Shown here piece after piece: positions 9,663 to 17,314 of a stretch of DNA of 32,834 nt. Made by a program: the position numbers and the translations under genes. How positions within the stretch are numbered: position 1 is the first letter of the stretch; each line of letters opens with the position of its first letter. Source of the stretch: JAGOBX01 sp036733285 (GTDB taxonomy: Bacteria; JAGOBX01); the NCBI GenBank assembly GCA_036733285.1, contig DAINAU010000019.1, positions 1-32,834 on the forward strand, in the 5' to 3' direction. The notes beneath the pieces were generated by a model. The model worked only from the letters and a program-made list of their open reading frames with translations. It did not search any database and was not told the origin of the DNA.

Positions 9663-9690
9663 ATTTGCCGGCATCCTTTTTTTTATTACT

Positions 9691-9760
9691 GTTTAAACCG
9701 AAAACTTTTAAATTTACGGCTTTAGCCTTAAATCATATTTTTTTAAGATTTTGAAAACAG
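9691..9760 (-). repeat. Dispersed foldback repeat, family A, copy 2 (inverted)
   Basis: Read on the minus strand, this stretch matches 1-55 almost base for base, including the hairpin around GGCTAAAGCC, and ends in AAGTTTTCGGTTTAAAC, close to the family end motif. On the plus strand the hairpin at 9712-9733 has one mismatch and is followed by a T run, so it may double as the terminator of the helicase gene. Confidence 0.6.
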
Positions 9761-9773
9761 ATTTAATAAAACA

Positions 9774-10835
9774 ATGAAATTTCCAACGATAAAATATATT
9801 GGTCAGTTGTTTATAATTGAACTTAAATCCGATTCGGGCGAATATTTTACGGAATACAACGAGGTTATAGACGAAGCCATAAAAAAATACAAAGTAGGCG
9901 GATTTATTTTCTTTGAAAAAAATATTATAGATAAACTTCAAGTTAAATTGCTTATAAAAAAATTAAACCAAAACTCTTCTATTCCATTATTCTTGGCGAT
10001 TGACGAAGAAGGCGGAACCGTTTCAAGATTAAAAAAAATTTTAAAAAAACCTTTTCCGTCTCATTCTGAACTCGGCGAAAAAAACGACCTTGACTACACG
10101 TTCGCCACAGCGTTCAAAATCGGGTCGCTCCTTAAAAATACCGGGTTTAATATCGATTTCGCGCCTGTTGCCGACATTATTCAAGATGCTAACGCATACG
10201 GAGCAAATAATATTTCAAAGAAAAATACTATGCTGAAAAACAGGACGTTTGGAAGCGATATAAAAAACAGTATTCCGCATTGTTATAATTTTTATAAAGG
10301 ACTCGACGAATCCGGTATAATTCCCTGTCCCAAACATTTTCCCGGATGCGGAGACGCGTTTAACGATTTGCATAAAACCAATTCTTTTTCTATGAAAACC
10401 GAGAAAGATTTGCTCAATTTCGACGTTAAACCTTATAAACTACTTATTAAATCCGGCTGCAACCTTATAATGACAGGTCATAATACGTTTTCAAAAATAA
10501 ACGAAACCATTTTAATAGGCGGCAAACAAATTGTAACCCCTTCTTCTCTTTCTAAAAATATTAATACTTTTTTATTGAGAAAAAAATTAAAATATAAAAA
10601 CGTCATAATAACCGATTCATTGAGGATGAAATCTATTCAAAACTCTTTTACAAGTCAAACGATTACAAATCTCGCTTTAAACGCCGGAATAGATATTTTA
10701 TTAATGCCGGAAAATTTTAAACAATACTATGAAAACGTTGAACATTCAGCTATGATTCCCGACGCTTTAATAAATCAAAATATCGCCGCTTCCATATCAA
10801 GAATATTAGCATTAAAGAAAACTAAAATATTGTGA
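9774..10835 (+). CDS. nagZ: Glycoside hydrolase family 3, beta-N-acetylhexosaminidase (NagZ-like)
   Basis: Predicted to remove N-acetylglucosamine from peptidoglycan turnover products. The 353 residues form a single TIM barrel with no signal peptide, which fits a cytoplasmic recycling enzyme. Substrate-site motifs include AIDEEGG near 80, the NagZ signature as KHFPGCGDAFNDLH at 187-200 with the Asp198/His200 dyad, and the nucleophile Asp281 in ITDSL. The usual His in KHFPGHG is Cys192 here. The N terminus is slightly diverged (QLFIIEL). ATG 9774 follows an AT-rich gap occupied by a repeat. It appears to be a single-gene unit; no other recycling gene is nearby. Confidence 0.88.
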   Translation: MKFPTIKYIGQLFIIELKSDSGEYFTEYNEVIDEAIKKYKVGGFIFFEKNIIDKLQVKLLIKKLNQNSSIPLFLAIDEEGGTVSRLKKILKKPFPSHSELGEKNDLDYTFATAFKIGSLLKNTGFNIDFAPVADIIQDANAYGANNISKKNTMLKNRTFGSDIKNSIPHCYNFYKGLDESGIIPCPKHFPGCGDAFNDLHKTNSFSMKTEKDLLNFDVKPYKLLIKSGCNLIMTGHNTFSKINETILIGGKQIVTPSSLSKNINTFLLRKKLKYKNVIITDSLRMKSIQNSFTSQTITNLALNAGIDILLMPENFKQYYENVEHSAMIPDALINQNIAASISRILALKKTKIL

Positions 10836-10978
10836 AGGGTTTTTTTTCTGTAGAAAAACAATTATGCTATAAAAATGTAGGGAAGCCGTTTAAAAAAATT
10901 AGCAAATTCATCAGATTTACAATAAACCCAAAAACTGAAATCAATTTTTGAAAATTTGATGAAAGTAAAAAAAAATAT

Positions 10979-11328
10979 TGGTGGAGGCGGCGGGAGTCGA
11001 ACCCGCGTCCATTAGTTCTCAATTGTTGTCCACTACATACTTGTCCGTCGTTTTAATCTTACAGGCGCAGCTCCCAACGGCGGGATAAACGCATGCCAGC
11101 CCGATTGTTTTCGGTATAAACGCTACAGGCGGAAACGTTTATAACTATCCTGCATTTTTCCGCTCTTCAAACCGAGGCAAGAACCCTGATTGAGAACGTA
11201 GCCGAACTAAGCGGCTAATGCTAAATTTTCGTTAGCGTTTATTATTTTATCGGTGTTTTACGAGGCCTCCGATCACCTCGGTATGCGTCCAACAAAATCC
11301 TAAAAATGTCGAAACCAAATTCGCCCCC
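10979..11328 (-). ncRNA. ssrA: Transfer-messenger RNA (tmRNA)
   Basis: Ribosome-rescue RNA. The 5' end on the minus strand reads GGGGGCGAATTTGGTTTCGAC, the canonical one-piece start. The 3' end carries the T-loop GGGTTCGACTCCC, acceptor strand CGCCTCC, discriminator A and an encoded CCA (complement of 10979-10981). The acceptor pairs over seven positions with one G-U. The tag frame, on the minus strand from 11239 to 11207, reads (N)ANENLALAA followed by TAG. The ALAA end is the normal protease degron. The resume codon is either AAC (11239) or GCT (11236). Its length of 350 bases is normal. Confidence 0.97.
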
Positions 11329-11361
11329 TAAAAAATGAAATTTACAGCCAATTTGGTTTTC
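11311..11361 (-). promoter_or_regulatory. Leader of pre-tmRNA complementary to the tmRNA 5' end
   Basis: AAACCAAATT at 11312-11321 (inside the mature 5' end) and AATTTGGTTT at 11350-11359 (just upstream) form a perfect 10-base inverted repeat. In the precursor the leader could pair with the start of tmRNA and compete with its tRNA-like fold until RNase P trims it. This is an inference from complementarity. Confidence 0.35.
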
Positions 11362-11364
11362 ATC

Positions 11365-11392
11365 ATAGTACAATCTTTTTATATAATGTCAA
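11365..11392 (-). promoter_or_regulatory. Promoter of ssrA
   Basis: On the minus strand, TTGACA (11392-11387), a 16-base spacer and TACTAT (11370-11365). The start point would be near 11358, about 30 bases upstream of the mature tmRNA. Confidence 0.65.
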
Positions 11393-11510
11393 GTTTATAT
11401 TTATCCTTTGATATATTTTATTAAATAAAAAAGATAAAAACCTTGATAAATCATAAATTTTGTGATATATTTAAAACATGAAAAGTTATTCGTGAACTTA
11501 TCAAGAAACG

Positions 11511-11618
11511 ATTAAAGGATAACAGATTTGAAATGTATTATTTTTACCCTGCGGATTGCCAAGCCGCGTATCGCAGGAAGATGAACTTAACAACGCTCAA
11601 ATCACTATTATCCTTAAA
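11511..11618. repeat. Imperfect foldback around a GC-rich stem-loop
   Basis: Arms of about 20 bases (TTAAAGGATAACAGATTTGA at 11513-11532 and its near complement ending TTATCCTTAA at ~11597-11618) enclose a GC-rich centre. In the centre CCTGCG can pair with CGCAGG, or GCGG with CCGC, around 11558-11577. No coding frame is seen. It may be a small non-autonomous element or a structured RNA. Confidence 0.45.
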
Positions 11619-11762
11619 AAATGAAAATTAGATTTTCTTCCCTTGCGGTTTGTTTTCAATGATTTTAATGTAGTTTAATTAAAATCATTGAAAACAAACC
11701 GATAGATTTATATGTCAAGGCATATAGTTGAAACGGGAAAATCTAAAACTTAAAGGTTATTA
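11606..11762. repeat. Long palindromic foldback with a perfect 24-base stem
   Basis: Positions 11646-11669 and 11678-11701 are perfect reverse complements of 24 bases around an 8-base loop. Further out, TTAGATTTTCTTCCC on the left and GGGAAAATCTAA on the right, then TTATCCTT and AAGGTTAT, extend the symmetry with interruptions. This has the shape of a MITE-like element. It overlaps the right arm of the preceding foldback, so the units are nested. Confidence 0.6.
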
Positions 11763-11806
11763 AAACTATTGATTACGGTCAAAAGTTTTAATAACCTTTT
11801 TTTTGA
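11752..11806 (+). terminator. Perfect 16-base stem followed by a T run
   Basis: AAAGGTTATTAAAACT at 11752-11767 pairs with 11784-11799 and is followed by several T residues, the form of an intrinsic terminator on the plus strand. No intact gene ends just upstream, so it is either part of the repeat cluster or a relic. The AAGGTTAT sequence also belongs to the outer arm of the neighbouring foldback. Confidence 0.5.
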
Positions 11807-11861
11807 TAACTAATCAAATAAGAATTTTAAATTCAAATTAACTTTATTAGCGCAGTCTATA

Positions 11862-12252
11862 GGCGAAGTTGATATTAAAATCCCCCGAGACAGAAATTCA
11901 GAGTTTGATCCGCTTATAGTAAAAAAACACCAGACTAAAATCGGAGATTATGAAGAAAAAATAATTTCGCTGTATGCGTCAGGAATGACGACCCGCGATA
12001 TATCAGAACACATTCAAGAATTATATGGGATTGAATTATCCGCGACAGCCGGATCTCAAATAACCGACAAAGTAAAAGAAGTTCTGACAGAATGGAAAAA
12101 TAGAATCGCGATGCGTGTATAACTGTTTGGGAATAGATGCGATTGGAAAAAAAGAAATTCTTGGTTTCTGGTTACAGGAAAGCGAAGGCGCCCACTTTTG
12201 GTTATCAGTTTTGAATGAATTAAAAACTCGAGGCGTGAAGATATGCTTATAG
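11862..12252 (+). pseudogene. IS256-family transposase, N-terminal and middle remnants
   Basis: Frame one (11862-12122) reads GEVDIKIPRDRNSEFDP through TEWKNR, matching the region after the DNA-binding part of IS256 transposases, and ends at TAA. Frame two (12118-12252) resumes at YNCLGIDAIGKKEILGF. Comparison with the family implies that about 30 residues between EWKNR and YNCLGID are deleted, including the YLDAIHYK-type segment carrying the first catalytic aspartate. Frame two then runs into frame three through a one-base loss near GVK at about 12240. Two breaks and a lost catalytic residue mean it is inactive. Confidence 0.85.
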
Positions 12253-12776
12253 CCTGCGTTGACGGATTAAAGGGTTTCAAAGAAGCCATTACAACGGTAT
12301 TCCCGAAAACTGACGTTCAAACTTGCGTCGTTCATCAGGTCAGAAATTCATTATGTTTTGTCTCGTCAAAAAATCAAAAAGAAGTTGCCGGAGATATGAA
12401 AAAAATTTATGCCGCTCCGACGATTGAAAAAGCGGAATTAGAATTAAAATCATTTGAAGAAAAATGGCAAGATAAATATGCGGCAGTTGTAAAATCATGG
12501 AAAAACAACTGGGAAACTTTATCAACTTTTTTTAAATATCCTCCTGAAATTCGCAGAATAATTTATACGACAAATTTTATAGAAAACGTTCATCGTCAAT
12601 TAAGAAAAGTTTCTAAAAACAGAGGCGCTTTTACCAATGATGACGCTTTAAAAAAACTTTTATTTTTAACTATTCAAAAAGCATCGAAAAAGCGGGGAAA
12701 TATTCAAAATTGGGCATTGACATATTCTCAATTGGTCATAATTTTTGGCGATAGATTATTGGCGGGATTAAATTGA
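12243..12776 (+). pseudogene. IS256-family transposase, C-terminal fragment
   Basis: The longest intact piece, 177 residues, begins at MLIACVDGLKGFKEAI, which holds the second catalytic Asp of the DDE transposase. It continues through QTCVVHQVRNS to TTNFIENVHRQLRK, which holds the Glu, and a normal C terminus. A full IS256 transposase is about 400 residues, so more than half is missing. The ATG at 12243 is an internal methionine, not a native start. If translated it would give a truncated protein lacking the DNA-binding region and one catalytic residue. Confidence 0.88.
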
Positions 12777-12883
12777 TTTTTGCTTTTTTTGTAAACTGTA
12801 TGAAAAATTGCAAAGTTTTTTGGGAAAGTTTGAAAATCGCTTTTTTTCAAAAAAGGGTTTTCATAACCCCCCCTTGTTTTTGT

Positions 12884-12945
12884 CTTACTTTTTTCAAGAA
12901 AAAAGTAAGCGACTTTTTGTTTCTTTTTGGTCGGCCAAAAAGAAA
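12884..12945. repeat. Two adjacent perfect hairpins at the IS right flank
   Basis: CTTACTTTTTTC (12884-12895) pairs with 12898-12909, and TTTCTTTTTGG (12920-12930) with 12935-12945. I have a general memory of very similar paired hairpins recurring in many bacterial genomes, where they generate spurious small frames. They may be bidirectional terminators or a REP-like element. Confidence 0.55.
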
Positions 12946-13013
12946 GATCAACTTAAAATCAAATGTATTGATTTTTTATAATTTAATTTATATTGGAGTT
13001 AATTCGAATTTAG

Positions 13014-13739
13014 CATTTTAAAATTTACACAAATATATTTACGCTCTCAAAAGTAATAATTGAAATATCGGAATTTATAATATATTCCTTAATTTTTACA
13101 ATAATCTTTTTTATAATTAATCCTGCATTAGGCGTATTTATTACGACATTTATCCCTTTGTTTATAATAATATATTATTTTGTTTCCAAGTTTATTGCAA
13201 TATATACAGAATCCATTACTAAATTAAAAACCGAACTTTCAGCAAAACAATATGAAGCCATACGTTCAGTCAAGACAATTTTAGCATTAAATTTAAAAGA
13301 TTATATATTAAATCAGCTTAATGAAATAATTGAAAAAATTAAAATTTCGAGTTTTAAAATAATATTATTAACAGACGCCGGCAAATCAATTGTAAACATA
13401 ACTTCAACGGTTCTATTTTTAACTGCAATTTTTTATGGATTTCATAACGTTATTAATGGCTCAATGACTTCTGGAGATATATATTTTTTTATAGCCGGAT
13501 TTTTTTATTTAATAAAACCGATAAAAAGCATATTAGACATATCGGTTCAAATACAAATACTATTAGTCAGAACTTCAAGATTTCTTGAAATATTTAATCG
13601 AAATGCCATAGATAAATCAATGCTTCATCCTATTGAGTTAGATAAAATAGAAACAGATATTATTTTTGAAAATGTCAGTTTTGGATATGATTATATACGA
13701 CGACAAAATTTAGTTTACAAAAAATATCGTTGTATTTAA
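13014..13739 (+). pseudogene. ABC exporter (permease-ATPase type), N-terminal half, truncated and interrupted
   Basis: Open from 13014, just after an in-frame TAG. The frame encodes the later part of an ABC exporter membrane domain: hydrophobic segments at about 13056-13190 and 13380-13530, an amphipathic stretch with KTELSAKQYEAIRSVKTIL, then the start of the ATPase domain at IIFENVSFGYD. The first three or so membrane helices are missing, consistent with damage from the adjacent IS256 remnant. After FGYD the frame diverges into a short insertion and stops at 13737-13739. Codon use is AT-rich with few of the GAC/AAC codons common in neighbouring genes, which suggests transferred DNA. Bacteriocin- or peptide-type exporters have this layout; the substrate is unknown. 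Confidence 0.8.
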
Positions 13740-13794
13740 ATATAACGTCATATCCGCATACGTTATGTCAACTTTTCAATGACGTTATATATAT
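13692..13794. mobile_element. Short (~100 bp) insertion splitting the ABC exporter
   Basis: In ABC exporters the ATPase domain reads FENVSFGYD followed within a few residues by the strand TPVINNATF. Here about 100 bases separate these two parts. The insert contains a perfect 11-base inverted repeat (TATAACGTCAT at 13741-13751, ATGACGTTATA at 13779-13789). TATATACGACG on the left and TATATGACG on the right may be remnants of a duplicated target. Its exact ends are uncertain. Confidence 0.45.
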
Positions 13795-14481
13795 ATGACG
13801 CCTGTAATTAATAATGCTACTTTTAAAATATTAAAAAATAAAAAAACAGCAATTGTAGGGAAGTCAGGCGTTGGTAAAACTACTTTATTAAATTTAATAG
13901 CGGGATTTTATACGCCGGAAAGCGGTAGAATTATTGTAAATAATAAAAATATAAGCGTTTATTCGGAATATTCTTATAGAAAAAAAATTGGTTATGTTAT
14001 GCAGGAGGATTTTTTATTTAATGGAACAATAAAAGAAAACTTAACGGCGGGACTTGAAAAAATATCCGACAATGAAATTGAATATGTTATGGAAATAATT
14101 CAATTGAAAGAATTAATATATTCTTTAAGAAAAGGACTTGATTCTGAAATAGGAGAAAATGGTATTTTATTATCGGCAGGGGAACGCAAGCGATTAGCAA
14201 TAGCAAGAATAATATTAAGAAATCCTGATATAATAATGTTTGACGAGTCAATGTCTCAAATTGATTCGGAAACAGAAGAAAAAATTTTAATATCGCTCAA
14301 TTCAGCGGGTATAAATAAAACAATGATTTTTATAGCCCATAGATTATCATCCATTAAAAACGCCGATAAAATAATTTTTATTAGTTCTGAAAAGAATATT
14401 TTTGAAGGAAATTTTGAGGAAATGCTTTCAAAAAATCAAGAATTCAAAAAATTATTTGAATCTCAATTACGAATAATATAA
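13795..14481 (+). pseudogene. ABC exporter ATPase domain (C-terminal fragment)
   Basis: 228 residues forming most of a nucleotide-binding domain: Walker A GKSGVGKTT near residue 22, Q-loop in GYVMQEDFLF, signature LSAGERKRLAIAR (a variant of LSGGQ), Walker B IIMFDES, and H-loop FIAHRLSS. It continues the gene broken at 13737. ATG 13795 lies at the edge of the short insertion and lacks a good ribosome site, so expression as a free ATPase is doubtful though the domain is intact. A complete domain suggests the disruption is recent. Confidence 0.8.
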
Positions 14482-14910
14482 AACAATTCGACTTGCATAT
14501 AAAAAAAATTGTGATTTTTGGTGTTTTTTGAAGTCTTTTTTTTAACTTATCCAATTAGAAACGTTGAAATATTCGTTAAACCCGAAAACTGCATAAGGAT
14601 TTTGAAAAATTGTTCAAACAGCATAGAATACTTGTTTTAGACAATTTTTCAAAATCTTAAAAATATACCGAAAAGTTTTCGGGTTTTTAGAAGTTTTAAC
14701 GAGTCATAATTATCCTTATTTTTTATACCATCATTTTTCTATGTTTATTTGAATTTTTGGGTTAAAGATATTGGTTTCAGTCATTAGACAGAAAGCGGAA
14801 ATTTAAGTTTTTAAACTGAAAGACGGATTTATATTTGTTTTCATATAACATCATTTTTCAAGCCATTCTGAAGAACGCCAACACGCCGTATATTTCAATA
14901 TTCTAACGGT
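14482..14910. other. Intergenic region between converging units
   Basis: No coding frame is supported. It holds the 128-bp foldback at 14574-14701; the remaining AT-rich sequence shows no clear terminator for either the exporter fragment or the glutamate synthase operon. Confidence 0.45.
14574..14701. repeat. 128-bp palindromic element, family A, copy 3 (most complete)
   Basis: The ends are inverted: CGTTAAACCCGAAAACT (14574-14590) against AGTTTTCGGGTTT...AACG (14674-14701). The inner arms AAGGATTTTGAAAAATTGT (14595-14613) and ACAATTTTTCAAAATCTT (14641-14658) are nearly perfect complements around a 27-base loop. Its right half matches the ends of copy 1. No protein is encoded. It looks like a MITE or a palindromic intergenic repeat. 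Confidence 0.65.
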
Positions 14911-16047
14911 TCAGTTTTGGGTTAAGGCGATTACCGGTTCTCCGGCTACCGGATGCCAGATTTTGTCAGGTTTTTTCGACATATGCATAATAGCCGATTC
15001 TTCGCTCGCAATAAACGTTTTATCCCCTTCTATTGCGGCTACAAGCGGACGCAATTTAATTCTATCGTTAAGTCCTATCATGCCATTTGCAAAAGCAAGG
15101 ACTACGGCAAAAGGTCCGTTTAAAGATATGCTTCCATAAACGATTCGTATCGCTTCGTATAGTTTCTTATCGGTTTCGTTCATACCGTCGATACGCGACC
15201 AAAAATCCGGAGTCAAAACTTTGCAAACGATTTCAATCGGAAGTTTATGTTTTCTTACCAGCAAATCAAATATATAAACTATGACCTCGGTGTCGGTCAT
15301 ACAGGTAAGTTCGTAATCATACATTTCAAGATATCTTTTATTAATTCCATACGACGAAATTTCTCCGTTGTGAACCACCGTATAATCGAGCAGACCAAAT
15401 GGATGAGCCCCTCCCCACCACGACGGCGAATTAGTCGGAAATCTATTATGAGCCGTCCACATATATCCTTTATAATTTTCCAGCATAAAAAAATCCGCAA
15501 TATCTTCCGGATATCCTACTCCTTTAAATACTCCCATATTTTTTCCGCTTGAAAAAACATATGCTCCTTTAATGGTGGAATTTATTTCCATAACTCTGCG
15601 GACTACGAATTCATCGTCGTCGATATTTTCATACGCTATGTTCGGAGTATCGGTAAATACCCTTCTTGATTTGACAAAATATCTTCGTATCAAAGGATGT
15701 TTTCCGAGAGGATGCGAATCGAATTTAGTTTCGTGTCTGTGAGGCAATGCCCCGTGTTTGTCAACGTAAAAATATTTATTCAAATAATTCTCGGCGTTTT
15801 CAGCGGCGGTCGCGTCGTTAAAAAAACAATGAAACGCGTAATAATCGGGAAATTCGGGGTAACAACCGTATATCGCAAAACCGCCGCCGAGACCGTTGCC
15901 CCTGTCGTGCATACTCGCGATTGAATTAATTATCGAATCGCCTGACATAGGTTTTTTTGAAACGTCTATCATAGCGGCTAATCCGCAACCGCCGATTATT
16001 TTATGATCTTCATAACAAATGTTGTCAGTAGCGGTAAAATTACTCAT
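14911..16047 (-). CDS. Class-II glutamine amidotransferase subunit of glutamate synthase
   Basis: Predicted to release ammonia from glutamine for the synthase encoded upstream. It is a class-II (Ntn) amidotransferase: counting from the preferred start, Cys21 in IIGGCGLAAMID would become the N-terminal nucleophile after removal of a 20-residue propeptide, as in glutamate synthases. Later motifs include HNRFPTNSPSWWGGAHPF and VVHNGEISSYG, typical of the GltB/PurF fold. I choose ATG 16047 because GGAG lies 8 bases upstream. This start overlaps the oxidoreductase stop as ATGAGTAA, so translation is coupled; a frame start at 16080 would lie deep inside the upstream gene. 378 residues. No GXGXG domain is attached. 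Confidence 0.82.
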   Translation of the reverse strand: MSNFTATDNICYEDHKIIGGCGLAAMIDVSKKPMSGDSIINSIASMHDRGNGLGGGFAIYGCYPEFPDYYAFHCFFNDATAAENAENYLNKYFYVDKHGALPHRHETKFDSHPLGKHPLIRRYFVKSRRVFTDTPNIAYENIDDDEFVVRRVMEINSTIKGAYVFSSGKNMGVFKGVGYPEDIADFFMLENYKGYMWTAHNRFPTNSPSWWGGAHPFGLLDYTVVHNGEISSYGINKRYLEMYDYELTCMTDTEVIVYIFDLLVRKHKLPIEIVCKVLTPDFWSRIDGMNETDKKLYEAIRIVYGSISLNGPFAVVLAFANGMIGLNDRIKLRPLVAAIEGDKTFIASEESAIMHMSKKPDKIWHPVAGEPVIALTQN

Positions 16048-17311
16048 TTTCATATCTCCATTTTTCCGGCAAATCCGCAACGCTGAAATCCGGCAATAAT
16101 AATTTATCTTTTATAATTGAAATATCAAATCTGTTTTTAAGCAAATAAGACAATATGCCGGACTTTTGAATTGAAGTTCCGGTCATAATGAATCCGGTAA
16201 TCCGGTTGCCGGTTACCAATATTTTTTCATAAATATTTCTCTTTTCAAGTTTATAAATCAGAATTTCCGATTTTTCGTTGAATAAATCTCCTGCCGAGAC
16301 AATCGGGATATCTGAGAATTTCAAGGGACTCAACGGATAGCCGCCTTTAAAAAAACGTTCGGCGCCGGTCATATTTGTTCCGGCGGTCAAACCCGCTTCA
16401 AACGCCCAAACCCATAAAGGCACCGGATAAATTTTATTTGTTGAAATATCTAATATTTCAACGACGTCGCCAGCGGCGAAAATGTCTTTTATATTTGTTT
16501 CGCATTTTTCATTTATAACTATTCCGGAATTCGTTTTGATTCCGCTTTGATTGACGATATTTAAATCCGGTTTTACTCCTATGGAAAAAATAATAATATC
16601 CGATTCAAAAAATTTTCCCGATTTCAAGGTAATATCGAGTTTGTCTTTTTGGTTGTTTTCAATCGAATCTACGGATTCGTTTGTATATATATTTATATTT
16701 CTTTTTTTTAATTGAGTCGTAACTTTTTCCGAAATATATTCGTCCGCGGAACGGATAAGCGGCCGCGAAGCCAATTCTACTATATTTACAGCGATGTTGT
16801 TTTTAGACAAGGCGTCCGCCACCTCCAGCCCGATAAAACCGGCTCCTACGACGGTCGCGGATTTGATGTTCCTATATAAAATTATATCTTTTAAACGAGC
16901 CAAATCCTGCATATTGGTAAAAGTTAATATTTTTGATTCCGTCTGTCCGCCGGTTTTTACAGAAGGCATAATCGGTTTGCCGCCGGTTCCGATAAGAAGT
17001 TTTTCAAAATGAAATTCCGCGCCTTTTTTTGAAAATATTGTTTTCGAAACCGGATCTATTTTTTTAATTTCTGCGTTCTCAATAAAATTTATCTTGTTGG
17101 ATTTTATTAAATCTTCGCTATATATATAAACTATTTTTTTAGCGTATTTTTCGTCGCCCAGCGCTTCGGCGATTATAGGTCTCGAATAGATTATTTTGTT
17201 ATCCGATGAAATCACGGTAATTTCGTTTGTTTTGTCGAACAACCTGATTCCATTTATACAACCCAGCGCAGCCGCGCTGGAGCCGATTATAACGTATTTG
17301 TTTGAAATCAT
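16040..17311 (-). CDS. FAD-dependent NAD(P)H oxidoreductase
   Basis: A 423-residue pyridine nucleotide-disulfide-type flavoprotein that probably passes electrons between NAD(P)H and the ferredoxin and synthase subunits of this operon. The N-terminal FAD motif is IIGSSAAALG, with small residues replacing the classic GXGXXG. The NAD(P) motif VVGAGFIGLEVADAL is near 160-175, and the second FAD motif IFAAGDVVEI is near 280. No redox-active CxxxxC is visible, so it is more like NADH oxidase or rubredoxin reductase than a disulfide reductase. The start is 3 bases after the ferredoxin stop, and its end overlaps the amidotransferase start by 8 bases. Confidence 0.87.
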   Translation of the reverse strand: MISNKYVIIGSSAAALGCINGIRLFDKTNEITVISSDNKIIYSRPIIAEALGDEKYAKKIVYIYSEDLIKSNKINFIENAEIKKIDPVSKTIFSKKGAEFHFEKLLIGTGGKPIMPSVKTGGQTESKILTFTNMQDLARLKDIILYRNIKSATVVGAGFIGLEVADALSKNNIAVNIVELASRPLIRSADEYISEKVTTQLKKRNINIYTNESVDSIENNQKDKLDITLKSGKFFESDIIIFSIGVKPDLNIVNQSGIKTNSGIVINEKCETNIKDIFAAGDVVEILDISTNKIYPVPLWVWAFEAGLTAGTNMTGAERFFKGGYPLSPLKFSDIPIVSAGDLFNEKSEILIYKLEKRNIYEKILVTGNRITGFIMTGTSIQKSGILSYLLKNRFDISIIKDKLLLPDFSVADLPEKWRYENE

Positions 17312-17314
17312 CCT

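Larger units (their letters stand above)
11862..12820 (+). mobile_element. Decayed IS256-family insertion sequence
   Basis: A transposase of the IS256 (mutator-type) family is recognisable in three successive reading frames. Its N-terminal ~70 residues are absent, and no matching left terminal repeat is seen. The right border is uncertain; TTTTTTGTAAACTG after the stop may be the relic of the right end. Upstream lies the foldback cluster, downstream a truncated ABC exporter, so insertion or deletion here probably removed the start of that gene. The copy cannot transpose by itself. Confidence 0.8.

Noticed and set aside
12773..13021. 82-codon plus-strand open frame after the transposase
   Set aside because: It overlaps the paired hairpins, is dominated by Phe/Lys runs, and has no ribosome site; it is the kind of spurious frame such hairpins produce.
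13158..13739. Intact small membrane protein beginning at TTG 13158
   Set aside because: The coding signal continues upstream to 13014 and the C terminus is the start of an ABC ATPase domain, so it is a fragment of an exporter.
10979..14701. Genomic island integrated at tmRNA
   Set aside because: The mobile remnants lie on the 5' side of ssrA, no integrase gene or duplicated tmRNA 3' end is visible, and the 3' flank is ordinary.
15087..15924. Plus-strand open frames within the amidotransferase gene
   Set aside because: They are shadows of the well-supported minus-strand gene and lack recognisable domains.
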